Source: Desulfopila_A sp964446655
GTDB lineage: Bacteria; Desulfobacterota; Desulfobulbia; Desulfobulbales; Desulfocapsaceae
Assembly: GCA_964446655.1 (NCBI GenBank)
Contig: CAYUPL010000011.1
Coordinates: 1 to 64,000 of the forward strand
Reading direction: 5' to 3'
Length of the DNA stretch: 64,000 nt
The notes beneath the pieces are model-generated. The model was not told the origin of the DNA. It searched no databases and saw only the letters and a program-made list of their open reading frames with translations. Positions 44,108-53,011 of this stretch are shown piece after piece; the first letter of the stretch is position 1; each line of letters begins with the position of its first letter. A program made the translations under genes and the position numbers.

Positions 44108-45388
44108 ATGGAAAAGTTGATTATAAAAGGTGGTATTCCTCTGCAGGGAGAATTGGCCATAAGTGGCGCCAAAAATGCGGCCCTGCCCCTTATTGCCGCA
44201 ACCCTGCTTGCCCCGGGAGAACATATCCTGCGCAATGTTCCCGACCTGCGCGATACCAGAACTTTTCTCCGGCTCATGGAAAACCTGGGAGTAATCTATC
44301 GCTATGACGGCTATACCTTGCGAATCGACAGTACCAGGCTGAATTCTTCTGAAGCTCCCTATGCTCTCGTGAAAACCATGCGGGCATCGGTTCTGGTTCT
44401 GGGACCTTTGCTGGCACGATTGGGCAGGGCGAAAGTTTCCCTGCCGGGAGGCTGCGCCATTGGTGAGAGGCCGATAGACTTCCATATACGCGGCTTTGAA
44501 CAGATGAATGTCGATGTCGCTCTGGAGCAGGGCTACGTTGATGCCGAAGTGATTGGTCGGCTGGAGGGAAATGTTGTCTATTTCGACATTCCTTCGGTGA
44601 CCGGTACGGAAAATATTCTGATGGCGGCAACCCTGGCGCATGGCACAACGGTCATAAAAAATGCGGCAAAAGAGCCTGAAGTCGGCAATCTCATAGATAT
44701 GCTTGTGGGCATGGGGGCAAAGATAGAAGGAAAAGACAGCGACAGATTAACCATTCAAGGGGTCGCGGAGCTAACCACGGCGGATTGTGACATTATCCCA
44801 GACAGGATAGAGACAGGCACCTACCTCATTGCCGTTGGCGCAACCGGCGGGGAAGCTACCATTACCAACTGCAGACCATCACATCTGCCATCGCTGCTGG
44901 AAAAATTACGAAAAACCGGTTTTCGGATAGATGAGGACGAGAGCAGCATCCATATTGCGCCTGGAAAAGATCGGAAGGACCGGTTTCGTATCGGCAGTGC
45001 GGATATTAAAACAATGCCCTACCCCGGATATCCCACCGACCTGCAAGCCCAGTTCATGGCCTTGATGACCTTGAGCGACGGTGTTTCCATCGTGAACGAG
45101 ACTATTTTTGAGAACCGATTTATGCATGTTGCTGAATTGCGCCGGCTGGGGGCCGATATTCAAATTGACGGCCATACTGCGGTCGTCAAAGGTGGAGGGG
45201 CCGCCGGGCTTCTTGGCGCCCCGGTCATGGCAACGGATTTGCGGGCCAGTTCGTCCCTTGTTATAGCCGGACTTGCTGCTTGCGGCACAACAGAAATATC
45301 AAGGATATATCATCTTGAGCGCGGCTATGAAAAACTGGTCGATAAATTGAGTAACCTTGGAGCGCGGGTCTGGAAGGAAAAAGAGTAA
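44108..45388 (+). CDS. murA: UDP-N-acetylglucosamine 1-carboxyvinyltransferase
   Basis: The first committed step of peptidoglycan synthesis, adding enolpyruvate to UDP-GlcNAc. It is a 426-residue two-domain EPT fold. C116 in GGCAIGERPID is the residue modified by fosfomycin, so the enzyme should be sensitive to it (inference). The SGAKNAALP start and the PGYPTDLQAQFMAL block are characteristic. It follows prmC by 20 bases, suggesting one transcript with prfA and prmC. Confidence 0.97.
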   Translation: MEKLIIKGGIPLQGELAISGAKNAALPLIAATLLAPGEHILRNVPDLRDTRTFLRLMENLGVIYRYDGYTLRIDSTRLNSSEAPYALVKTMRASVLVLGPLLARLGRAKVSLPGGCAIGERPIDFHIRGFEQMNVDVALEQGYVDAEVIGRLEGNVVYFDIPSVTGTENILMAATLAHGTTVIKNAAKEPEVGNLIDMLVGMGAKIEGKDSDRLTIQGVAELTTADCDIIPDRIETGTYLIAVGATGGEATITNCRPSHLPSLLEKLRKTGFRIDEDESSIHIAPGKDRKDRFRIGSADIKTMPYPGYPTDLQAQFMALMTLSDGVSIVNETIFENRFMHVAELRRLGADIQIDGHTAVVKGGGAAGLLGAPVMATDLRASSSLVIAGLAACGTTEISRIYHLERGYEKLVDKLSNLGARVWKEKE

Positions 45389-45462
45389 CTCTTTTGTTGC
45401 AGAAGGAGAGAACTGCCGCTGCGGAGCTTGTGTGCCGATCTTTTCGTATCGCGTGGCTGCAA

Positions 45463-47181
45463 TCAGGAAAGCGGCACTATTATCGTAAATTTTGCTCCCC
45501 CGAGTGAGGATGATGATAAGGTGATTGTGCCTTTATGCTCCACTATGATCTGTTGTACTATGGCAAGTCCCAGTCCGGTGCCGTCGGCTCGGCTGGTATA
45601 GAACGGTTCAAAAATTTTTTCGCTAATCTCTTCCGCCACTCCTGTGCCGTTATCTTCTATGGTGATGATAATAGACATGTTATCGTCATCTTTATCTTCT
45701 TTGGCCTCGATTCGTATGATCTCTTTGCCTGGTGGACAGAAGGGAATGCTGTTATGAATAAGATGGCAGAGCAGGGTAAAAAACTGTCTTTCATCGGCCC
45801 ACATATCCGTGTGGGGCGCAAGGTTGAGCTCGATGGTGCAGGTTGAGGGCCAATCCGGGGCGGCCCTGCAGACTTGGAGCACTTCTGCAACACAATTTTT
45901 CAAGGAAAACCATTGCCGCTCCGCTACATCAGGGCGGGCAAATTTGAGAAAGTCGGCAATTGTACTGATAAGTCTGTTGGATTCACGCAGAATGATATTG
46001 GTCAGGAGAAGATTTTCCGAGTTAGTCGCAGAGTCGGCAGAGGAAAATTCTTTGGCAAGTATCTGTGCCGAGCCGGAAATGGCGGTCAGCGGATTGCGGA
46101 AATCATGGGCAATGCCGGCACTCATCATACCGATTGCCGCCATCTTTTCTCCCTGGCGGATTTGACTTTCCAGCTTTTCGATCTCGCTTATATCCTGAAG
46201 GGTTACCAGCTTGCTGTCGTTCTCGAATTGAGCCGATATTGCCTCGGAAGTATTTTTCTGTGCCGGCATGTGCAGCGAGGTGATCGAGTAGCCTATCCTT
46301 ATCTTGGTACCGTCTTTTTTGACAAAGTCCGTCGATTGTCTCGTCGCCCGGCTTGCCGTATCAAGATGGGGGAACACGTCGGACAGATTGGAGCCGATCA
46401 GATCTTCCAGGGGGAAGCCGGTAATATCGCGGGCCGCGTTATTAGCAGAGGAAATGATGCTCTTGTCATTGGTGGTGATGATCCCTGTGGTAATATTGTC
46501 GAATATGGTCTTATACAGGTGGGAAAGCCTGTCGAAACTGTGGATGGTGTCGGACAGAATTTCTTCCGTCGAGCGCAGCCGATTGCCGAACATGGCACTC
46601 AGTACCGCGGCAAGGAAAAATGTTAATCCTTTTGCGGCAAAAAGATTGACGAGTTCGGGAATTTTCTGTACCGGCCTGAAGTCAAAGGTTCCCAGATATC
46701 CCGGAACCATGCCCTGGTATTCTAAAAAAAGCAGAGCAGCGTAGGACAGGGTGGCTGCCGCGGCTGCTATCAGCCCACCTCGGCGAGGCAGGATTAAACC
46801 GCCGGTGATGATGGAAAAAAAATAGACCGAAGAGAAAATCGAACTGGATATGCCGGTGTAATAAATCAGCGCGGCAGCAAAGAGAGTATCGAGAATGCTT
46901 TGAAAAAACCCGAATTTCTGCAGATTTTTCTCAAGTCTGAGGAGAATGAGGGCCGAGATGATGGAAATTGTGTAGACCAGAAGGAGTAGCAGTGTCAGAA
47001 TAGAGTTGGGCAGGATGATTACGCTAAACTCCAGTTCACTCATGACATAGGTTATGCCCAACAACAGCGTATAGAGGATAACGCGCAGGAGTAGCATCCA
47101 GAGCAGCTGCCGACGCAGGATCTCGGTTACACTTTTGCTTATGGAGAAGGAGAGACCAAAGAGTTTGCTAAGGTATGGCAT
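45463..47181 (-). CDS. membrane sensor histidine kinase (PilS-like)
   Basis: A 572-residue kinase with about six N-terminal membrane helices (residues 25-200), a PAS domain (about 225-335), a HisKA domain with H359 in AGIAHDFRNPL, and a C-terminal ATPase with the N, G1 (DNGTGV) and G2 (GTGLGLAI) boxes. The six-helix plus PAS layout is that of PilS, which controls type IV pilus genes with PilR. The cognate response regulator is encoded 3 bases upstream. No pilus gene is in the window, so the PilS assignment rests on architecture. Confidence 0.87.
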   Translation of the reverse strand: MPYLSKLFGLSFSISKSVTEILRRQLLWMLLLRVILYTLLLGITYVMSELEFSVIILPNSILTLLLLLVYTISIISALILLRLEKNLQKFGFFQSILDTLFAAALIYYTGISSSIFSSVYFFSIITGGLILPRRGGLIAAAAATLSYAALLFLEYQGMVPGYLGTFDFRPVQKIPELVNLFAAKGLTFFLAAVLSAMFGNRLRSTEEILSDTIHSFDRLSHLYKTIFDNITTGIITTNDKSIISSANNAARDITGFPLEDLIGSNLSDVFPHLDTASRATRQSTDFVKKDGTKIRIGYSITSLHMPAQKNTSEAISAQFENDSKLVTLQDISEIEKLESQIRQGEKMAAIGMMSAGIAHDFRNPLTAISGSAQILAKEFSSADSATNSENLLLTNIILRESNRLISTIADFLKFARPDVAERQWFSLKNCVAEVLQVCRAAPDWPSTCTIELNLAPHTDMWADERQFFTLLCHLIHNSIPFCPPGKEIIRIEAKEDKDDDNMSIIITIEDNGTGVAEEISEKIFEPFYTSRADGTGLGLAIVQQIIVEHKGTITLSSSSLGGAKFTIIVPLS

Positions 47182-47184
47182 GCG

Positions 47185-48567
47185 TCAGTCTATTTCATAT
47201 TTTTTAATTTTATACCGGAGAGACCGGAAACTGACCTGCAGTAAGTCGGCTGCTTTCATTTTGGAATTGCCGGTTTTTTCCAGTGCGTGTTGAATAAATT
47301 GTTTTTCGAGGCGGGCCATTACATTTTCCAGACCGGTACGATACAGTTCTTCCGCACTCTGTACTGCCTGAAAACCCGAACTGCTGTTATCCGGAGTCCG
47401 TTGTTCCTGTTCCGGCCGCATTCTGCTGTTCAGGCTGAGGCTTTCCGGTAGAATAATATTAGTGCTTGCCAATGCAACGCCTCGCTCGATTATGTTCTCC
47501 AGCTCTCTGACATTGCCGGGGTAGTCATAATTCATCAGTACCTCCAGAGCATAGGAGGATATTTTCTGAACCTCTTTACCGAGCTGTCGTGAATATTTTT
47601 CCAGAAAAAAATCGACCAACCGGGGCACATCACTTTTACGCTCGCGCAACGGAGGTACTCGGATCGGCACTACTGCCAGACGGTAGAACAGGTCCTCGCG
47701 AAAGCGGCCTGCTTTGATTTCTTCTTCTAATATACGATTGGTGGCGGCAATGATGCGGACGTTGATGGACTTGATGGTGGTTGCACCAACCGGCTTGATT
47801 TCTCTCTCCTGCAGAACCCGGAGCAATTTGGTCTGAATTATGGGGGTAAGTTCGCCAATCTCATCAAGAAAAGCCGTGCCGTTATTGGCCTCCATAAACA
47901 GCCCTGTTCTGTCGCTGATGGCGCCGGTGAACGATCCTTTGATATGTCCGAACAGCTCACTTTCCATCAACTCTTCCGGAATGGCGCTGCAGGTGATGGG
48001 GACGAAGTGGTTGCGATCAACGTTGCTGTTCTCATGGATTGCCTTTGCTACAAGTTCCTTGCCGGTACCTGACTCTCCATAAATCAGGACATTGGCTGGA
48101 GTTGGCGCGATTCTGCGGATGAGATCAAAAATTTTCAACATTTCCTTGCTGCTTCCAATAATGCCCGGAAAAGAGTCGGCCAGCTGTTCCCGAGACTGAG
48201 AACTCTTTTTTTGTGAAGTGGCGGACTCTATGACGGTTTTTATTTCGTCGACATTAAACGGCTTGGAAATATAGTCGAAGGCACCGTTTTTCATGGCGGA
48301 AACAGCATCGTCCGGCGAGGCGAAGGCGGTAATCATAATGACCGGGAGGTCGGCATAGGTTTCCTTGATTCTGGCGAGCAGGTCAAGACCGCTCATGCCG
48401 GGCATGCGGATGTCACTGATAACCAGATCATAGGTGTCTTTCTGCAGTCTGTGCAGAGCATCATCGGCGTTGGCACCGGTCTCCACACTATAGCCTTCTT
48501 TGCGCAGCAGAATTTTGAGGAAATCGCGCATACTCTGTTCATCGTCTACGATCAGTATAGTTGTCAT
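47185..48567 (-). CDS. sigma-54-dependent response regulator (PilR/NtrC type)
   Basis: A 460-residue activator with a receiver domain (phospho-site D52 in VISDIRMPG), an AAA+ domain with Walker A GESGTGKE (164-171), the sigma-54 contact loop GSFTGA (211-216) and a C-terminal Fis-type helix-turn-helix (about 420-460). GSFTGA in place of GAFTGA is also seen in PilR and supports the PilS/PilR reading. It should act on sigma-54 promoters, none of which I see nearby. It lies 3 bases upstream of the kinase. Confidence 0.9.
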   Translation of the reverse strand: MTTILIVDDEQSMRDFLKILLRKEGYSVETGANADDALHRLQKDTYDLVISDIRMPGMSGLDLLARIKETYADLPVIMITAFASPDDAVSAMKNGAFDYISKPFNVDEIKTVIESATSQKKSSQSREQLADSFPGIIGSSKEMLKIFDLIRRIAPTPANVLIYGESGTGKELVAKAIHENSNVDRNHFVPITCSAIPEELMESELFGHIKGSFTGAISDRTGLFMEANNGTAFLDEIGELTPIIQTKLLRVLQEREIKPVGATTIKSINVRIIAATNRILEEEIKAGRFREDLFYRLAVVPIRVPPLRERKSDVPRLVDFFLEKYSRQLGKEVQKISSYALEVLMNYDYPGNVRELENIIERGVALASTNIILPESLSLNSRMRPEQEQRTPDNSSSGFQAVQSAEELYRTGLENVMARLEKQFIQHALEKTGNSKMKAADLLQVSFRSLRYKIKKYEID

Positions 48568-48772
48568 CGTAAATCAGTTCCCTAAAAGATGAGAGAGATC
48601 ATACTTCTCGATCTGCTTTGTTATGCTGTTGCGGAGACAAGTGAGGATAATACTTCTGCATGCTATGTAAACAGCCATAGCAGGAAACAGACCCATTTTG
48701 TTTAACCATACCTTATCACAATAAAAAAACCAACCTGGAATTGCTGTCATCCTGGGAAAAAACGTTGTGCTA

Positions 48773-49054
48773 TTAAGACTTTACTTTGGCATCGGTACAG
48801 CGCATGAGATCATGTTTGCGGCGCACGGAGAGTTTGCGCAGTTGAGCTTCCCGTTTGAGGGCAACCGATCTATCCGCACAACTTTCGTGATAAACAAGGA
48901 CAACAGGCTGTCTGCCTCTGGTATACCTCGCGCCTGCTTTGGCGCTGTTGTGCTGATTGATTCGTCGATGAAGATCGTTTGTTATTCCTGTATACAGGGT
49001 GCCGTCGGCGCAGAGAACCATGTAGACATACCATTCTGCCGGTTTTTCATTCAT
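48773..49054 (-). CDS. GIY-YIG domain protein (UPF0213/YhbQ type)
   Basis: A 93-residue single-domain GIY-YIG protein. The hallmark strand reads WYVYMVLCADGTLYTGI and the conserved R and E follow (TNDLHRRINQHN, ALKREAQLRKL). YhbQ-like proteins are small DNA-binding or nuclease-like proteins of unclear role. I use the ATG at 49054; an upstream TTG start would add 12 residues and neither has a ribosome site. tatC diverges from it 130 bases away. Confidence 0.85.
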   Translation of the reverse strand: MNEKPAEWYVYMVLCADGTLYTGITNDLHRRINQHNSAKAGARYTRGRQPVVLVYHESCADRSVALKREAQLRKLSVRRKHDLMRCTDAKVKS

Positions 49055-49184
49055 AGCGGTGTTGAGTACAATCCGTAATCGTTCTGTCAAGGGTATATCA
49101 ATATTGCAAATAGAGCCTGCAATTGGTAAACAGGATGAGACCTTTCACTCACTATGTGACCATTACAAGATACGATACAACAAT

Positions 49185-49966
49185 ATGAATGATTTAAAGA
49201 CCGACAGTCAATTTGAAAACCAGGCTTTGACCGACCATTTACGCGAGTTGCGGTCATGCCTCATAATTGCCTTCTCTGCTGTTTTTGCCGGCTTCTGCAT
49301 ATCCTATGCCTTCATAAAACCGATTGGCAGCTGGTTTTTTCGTCCTTTAATTGAGGTATTACCACAGGGAACATCGCTGATATTCACCTCATATCAGGAA
49401 GGGTTTTTTTTTATCTAAAGCTTGCCATTGTCTGCGGTATCCTCCTGGGCTCCCCTGTTATCTTCTCACAAATTTGGCGTTTTGTCGCGCCCGGTCTGTT
49501 TAAGCATGAGAAAAAGGTACTGATTCCATTTTCGGTCCTTTCGACGGTCTGCTTTCTCAGTGGCGCGGCGTTCGGCTATTTTGTGGTTTTTCCACCTGCT
49601 TTCAATTTTCTGGTGGGGTATAATAATGAATATCTTACCTCACTTCCAGCTGTCAGTGAATATTTTTCTTTGTCACTGCGGCTTCTTATTGCCTTTGGGG
49701 TGATTTTTGAAATTCCCATTTTAATGGTCTTTCTCGCCAAGACAGGGGTTGTGGATGTTGCTTTTTTAAACCGCAATCGCAAATATGCTATACTGGTTAA
49801 CTTTATTATTGCAGCCATTCTGACCCCAACACCCGACATCGTCAACCAGCTCATGATGGCCGGGCCACTGATCGTACTCTATGAAATAAGTGTGGTTGCC
49901 GTGTGGATTTTTGGTAGAAAACAGTTTAAAGACTTCGAAAAAAAGGCAGCAGGTGGAGTGGATTAG
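49185..49966 (+). pseudogene. tatC: tatC with a frameshift in a nine-T run
   Basis: TatC is the receptor of the Tat pathway exporting folded, often cofactor-containing proteins. The first part (NDLKTDSQFENQALTDHLRELR..., then two membrane helices) ends in GFFFI then a TAA at 49416. The next frame carries the rest (YLKLAIVCGILL... to AAGGVD), with a further four helices and the ILTPTPD motif near its end. One extra T in the run of nine T at 49404-49412 would restore a 260-residue TatC. The break could be a sequencing or assembly error, a real mutation, or a site for transcriptional slippage. All other parts look intact, so functional TatC is likely. Confidence 0.75.
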
Positions 49967-50181
49967 TGTCACTTGGTCCGGCGCGTTACTTATGCCCTGC
50001 TCTGCCGGTTTTTTATTTCGGTTTAGCAGGAGTAAGGCACTGTATACGAATGTCTACTGGATTTATTCAGGTTCCTGCATTATACAGTATCTAAAATCAT
50101 GCTCTTGTCGCAATGACATACGTTAATGCTCGTTATTAAATATCCAGTCGGATTGACGTCAACCTGAAATCGGAGGTTTGT

Positions 50182-51450
50182 ATGAATGAAAAGGACTTTT
50201 CCAAAGTACTTGAAATCGGTAGACCACCCAATATTCAAAAACTTTTCCCCCATTCCAGAGCTCTGCTGGTAAGCGGCAAAGTTATAGACAGGGCCATGCT
50301 TGCCAAGGGCAAGGCGATCTCAATTGCTGCCAATGGGAGATCCCATTTCGTATTGCGCGGGGCCCTGCAGGCCGCGCAACGGGCAAATTCCGCCATTATT
50401 GTGGAAATAGCGAGATCGGAATGTACCTATTGTGCAGTCAATTTCTGGAACATGGCCAGGCAGGTCGATGCAATCTGCAACGAACTGGGTATTACCGTGC
50501 CGGTGGCAATTCACGCCGATCACTACGGCATAAAAAAGGTGGAAGATATCGATCCGGCAAAGGTGGAAATTCCCTCCATGTTCGACGCGGGCATCACCTC
50601 GATTGCCATAGATGCCTCCCATATGCCGGACGCAGATAATCTTTTGGCAAATATTGAGTTATATCAGTATGTACCCAACTGGGCGGCATTGGAAACAGAA
50701 GTTGGGGAGATAAAGGGTGAAGAAGGCTTGTCCACCGTTGATGATGCTTCGTTTTTAATACAGGGCTTGAACGCTCATGGTATTTTCGCTGATTGGATCG
50801 CCCTGAATAATGGTTCCGTTCATGGCATTGAAGCGAGCGGACAGGGTATCCAGGTTGATCTCACTGCTGAAATTCACCGTCATCTGCAACCTTATGGGGT
50901 TTCAGGCGCGCAGCACGGTACCTCAGGCAACAGTTCTGATCGTCTGCGGGAAATTGCGGCGCAGACCAATACCACCAAAGCCAATGTCGCCACCGCGTTG
51001 CAGATGATCTCCTGGGGTGTTGAGGTAAATGACTACGGCAATGCCATCCTGGATAGCAGCGGAAACTTTAAAAAGATAGAAGGCGAGGGTGTCGCCGAGG
51101 AAAACTGGGATAAAATGGTTGCCTATGCCAGGGAGAAGGGCTGGAATAGCGGGAACTTCAAGAAATTGAATCTTCCTTTTGAAAATATTCTTCTCGGTCA
51201 GGCCCAAGAGGTGCGCCACCGCATGAGCAAACGAGTCGAAGATTTTGTCTACACTATGCTTACCGGCGTTTTTAATGCCGCCGATACAGCCGATCTGGCA
51301 AAAGAAATTCTCCTGAAGGCCGGTTCATATGATTTAGGCGGCAAGGTAGAGCGAATTGAAGATCCGGACCAGTGGAGCCCGGAAAAGATAAAAGAAAGAG
51401 CCAAAGGCTTGAATATCAACGTCGGTCCTGAAGGTGATTTTGATGATTGA
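50182..51450 (+). CDS. fba: class II fructose-bisphosphate aldolase
   Basis: A zinc-dependent TIM-barrel aldolase interconverting fructose 1,6-bisphosphate with triose phosphates. The metal and catalytic region is HADHYG with H111, D113 and H114; further signatures are LETEVGEI and GVSGAQHGTSGNS. At 422 residues it is longer than the classical 350-residue FbaA and belongs to an elongated variant. Tagatose-bisphosphate aldolase remains an alternative. GGAGG lies 5 bases before the ATG. The 215 bases between tatC and this gene contain only a weak hairpin plus T-run (49978-50015). Confidence 0.85.
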   Translation: MNEKDFSKVLEIGRPPNIQKLFPHSRALLVSGKVIDRAMLAKGKAISIAANGRSHFVLRGALQAAQRANSAIIVEIARSECTYCAVNFWNMARQVDAICNELGITVPVAIHADHYGIKKVEDIDPAKVEIPSMFDAGITSIAIDASHMPDADNLLANIELYQYVPNWAALETEVGEIKGEEGLSTVDDASFLIQGLNAHGIFADWIALNNGSVHGIEASGQGIQVDLTAEIHRHLQPYGVSGAQHGTSGNSSDRLREIAAQTNTTKANVATALQMISWGVEVNDYGNAILDSSGNFKKIEGEGVAEENWDKMVAYAREKGWNSGNFKKLNLPFENILLGQAQEVRHRMSKRVEDFVYTMLTGVFNAADTADLAKEILLKAGSYDLGGKVERIEDPDQWSPEKIKERAKGLNINVGPEGDFDD

Positions 51451-51606
51451 GCCGAAGGAACTCCCATTGAAAATCATTAAAAAACCATTAAAAACTGTAG
51501 CAAAACGGCAGCGTTGACTTGAAAAAAATTCTGAAAATGTCTCTTAGGAGCGGTATCAAGGGACAGGTTCGGCAGATTGACATAGCATCAGACTCATATA
51601 TCCATC

Positions 51607-52620
51607 ATGGAAAAAATTCTCATAACCGGTGCCGCCGGCTTTATCGGCGCCCATTTGGCGGCAAAGCTTCTTTCTAACGGCGTTGAAGTTGTCGGACTTG
51701 ATAATCTGAACGATTATTACGATGTGCAGCTCAAAAAAGATCGCATGGCGGCTCTTGCCGAGGGTCGGCATTTTACCCATGTCAACATTGACATTGCTGA
51801 TCGCCAGGCCATGGAAAAACTGTTTCAGCAGCATAAGTTTGATGTTGTCGCCAATCTGGCGGCACAGGCAGGCGTGCGATATTCTCTGATTAATCCGCAC
51901 TCCTATGTCGACACAAACCTGGTCGGATTTGTCAATATCCTTGAAGGTTGCCGCCATTCAGAAGTAAAACATCTGGTCTACGCCTCATCCAGTTCGGTCT
52001 ATGGCGCCAACACGCGTATGCCTTTTTCGGTCCATGATAATGTTGATCATCCCGTCTCTTTATACGCCGCCTCGAAAAAGGCCAATGAATTGATGGCGCA
52101 TACCTACAGTCATCTGTTTGGCCTGCCGACAACGGGGCTCCGGTTTTTCACGGTCTATGGTCCATGGGGAAGGCCGGATATGGCTCTTTTCCTCTTCACC
52201 AGAGCCATTTTGGCAGGACAGCCCATCAATGTCTTTAATAATGGGAATATGGAGAGAGATTTTACCTATATTGACGATATAGTCGAGGGAGTTGTCCGGG
52301 TTATGAACAGAGTGCCGGAGGGAGATTTTTCCTGGAAGAGTGAAGCACCCGACCCAGCCACCTCCTACTGCCCCTACCGCCTCTACAATATCGGGAATAA
52401 CAGCAAGGAACAGTTGCTCCGCTATATCAGTGTTCTGGAAGACTGTCTCGGCAAAAAAGCCGACAAGAATTTTCTGCCGATGCAGGCCGGAGATGTACCG
52501 GCCACATTCGCTGATGTTGCTGATCTTGTCCGGGATTTTGACTATAAACCGAATACTTCCATTGAAGCAGGCATTGAAAAATTTGTGAGCTGGTATAAGA
52601 AATATTATCATATAGATTGA
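51607..52620 (+). CDS. NAD-dependent sugar epimerase (UDP-glucuronate 4-epimerase type)
   Basis: A 337-residue extended short-chain dehydrogenase. The Rossmann glycine motif is GAAGFIG at 8-14, the serine strip SSSSVYG is near 127-133, and Y153 and K157 form the YxxxK catalytic pair. GRPDMALF, the FTYIDDIVEG block and overall length match UDP-glucuronate 4-epimerase (GAE/WbnF type), which makes UDP-galacturonate for surface polysaccharide. No other polysaccharide gene is nearby, so the gene is isolated. Confidence 0.83.
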   Translation: MEKILITGAAGFIGAHLAAKLLSNGVEVVGLDNLNDYYDVQLKKDRMAALAEGRHFTHVNIDIADRQAMEKLFQQHKFDVVANLAAQAGVRYSLINPHSYVDTNLVGFVNILEGCRHSEVKHLVYASSSSVYGANTRMPFSVHDNVDHPVSLYAASKKANELMAHTYSHLFGLPTTGLRFFTVYGPWGRPDMALFLFTRAILAGQPINVFNNGNMERDFTYIDDIVEGVVRVMNRVPEGDFSWKSEAPDPATSYCPYRLYNIGNNSKEQLLRYISVLEDCLGKKADKNFLPMQAGDVPATFADVADLVRDFDYKPNTSIEAGIEKFVSWYKKYYHID

Positions 52621-52667
52621 GCAATAATGCCAAGGGCCTTGTCGGAAGAATTGCAGGATAATCCTCT

Positions 52668-53006
52668 ATGAGAGAAAAGAGCTCACGCAGCAGACGCCAG
52701 TCACTGAGATTTCCCGTAAAAGAATATTCGTTGCGTTTTAAAACCGAATTTGAAGAAGGGCTGGGTTTTTGCGAAAACATCTCCGGGGGTGGCTGTGCGG
52801 TTCGAGCGGTAACTGTGCCCCTGGCCCTGTGGGAGAAGGTGCTTCTGCTGCTGCCTCTTGAGCACGAAGAGGAGTATGTTGAAATCGGTGCTAAAGTTTT
52901 GAGAATTGAGGGAGATATTGTATCTTTTCAGTTTGTCTGCCTCAGTGAGGAGGATAAGCAGAGGATAGTGAAGTTTTTTGCCGGAAAACAGCGCTCGGTT
53001 TCCTGA
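52668..53006 (+). CDS. PilZ domain protein
   Basis: A 112-residue single-domain PilZ protein. The two c-di-GMP-binding elements are the arginine cluster RRQSLR (9-14) and NxSxxG at N37, S39 and G42. It should therefore bind c-di-GMP and alter some surface or motility function. It ends 5 bases before the EAL-HDOD gene, so the effector and the EAL protein are co-expressed. Confidence 0.8.
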   Translation: MREKSSRSRRQSLRFPVKEYSLRFKTEFEEGLGFCENISGGGCAVRAVTVPLALWEKVLLLLPLEHEEEYVEIGAKVLRIEGDIVSFQFVCLSEEDKQRIVKFFAGKQRSVS

Positions 53007-53011
53007 AGCAC

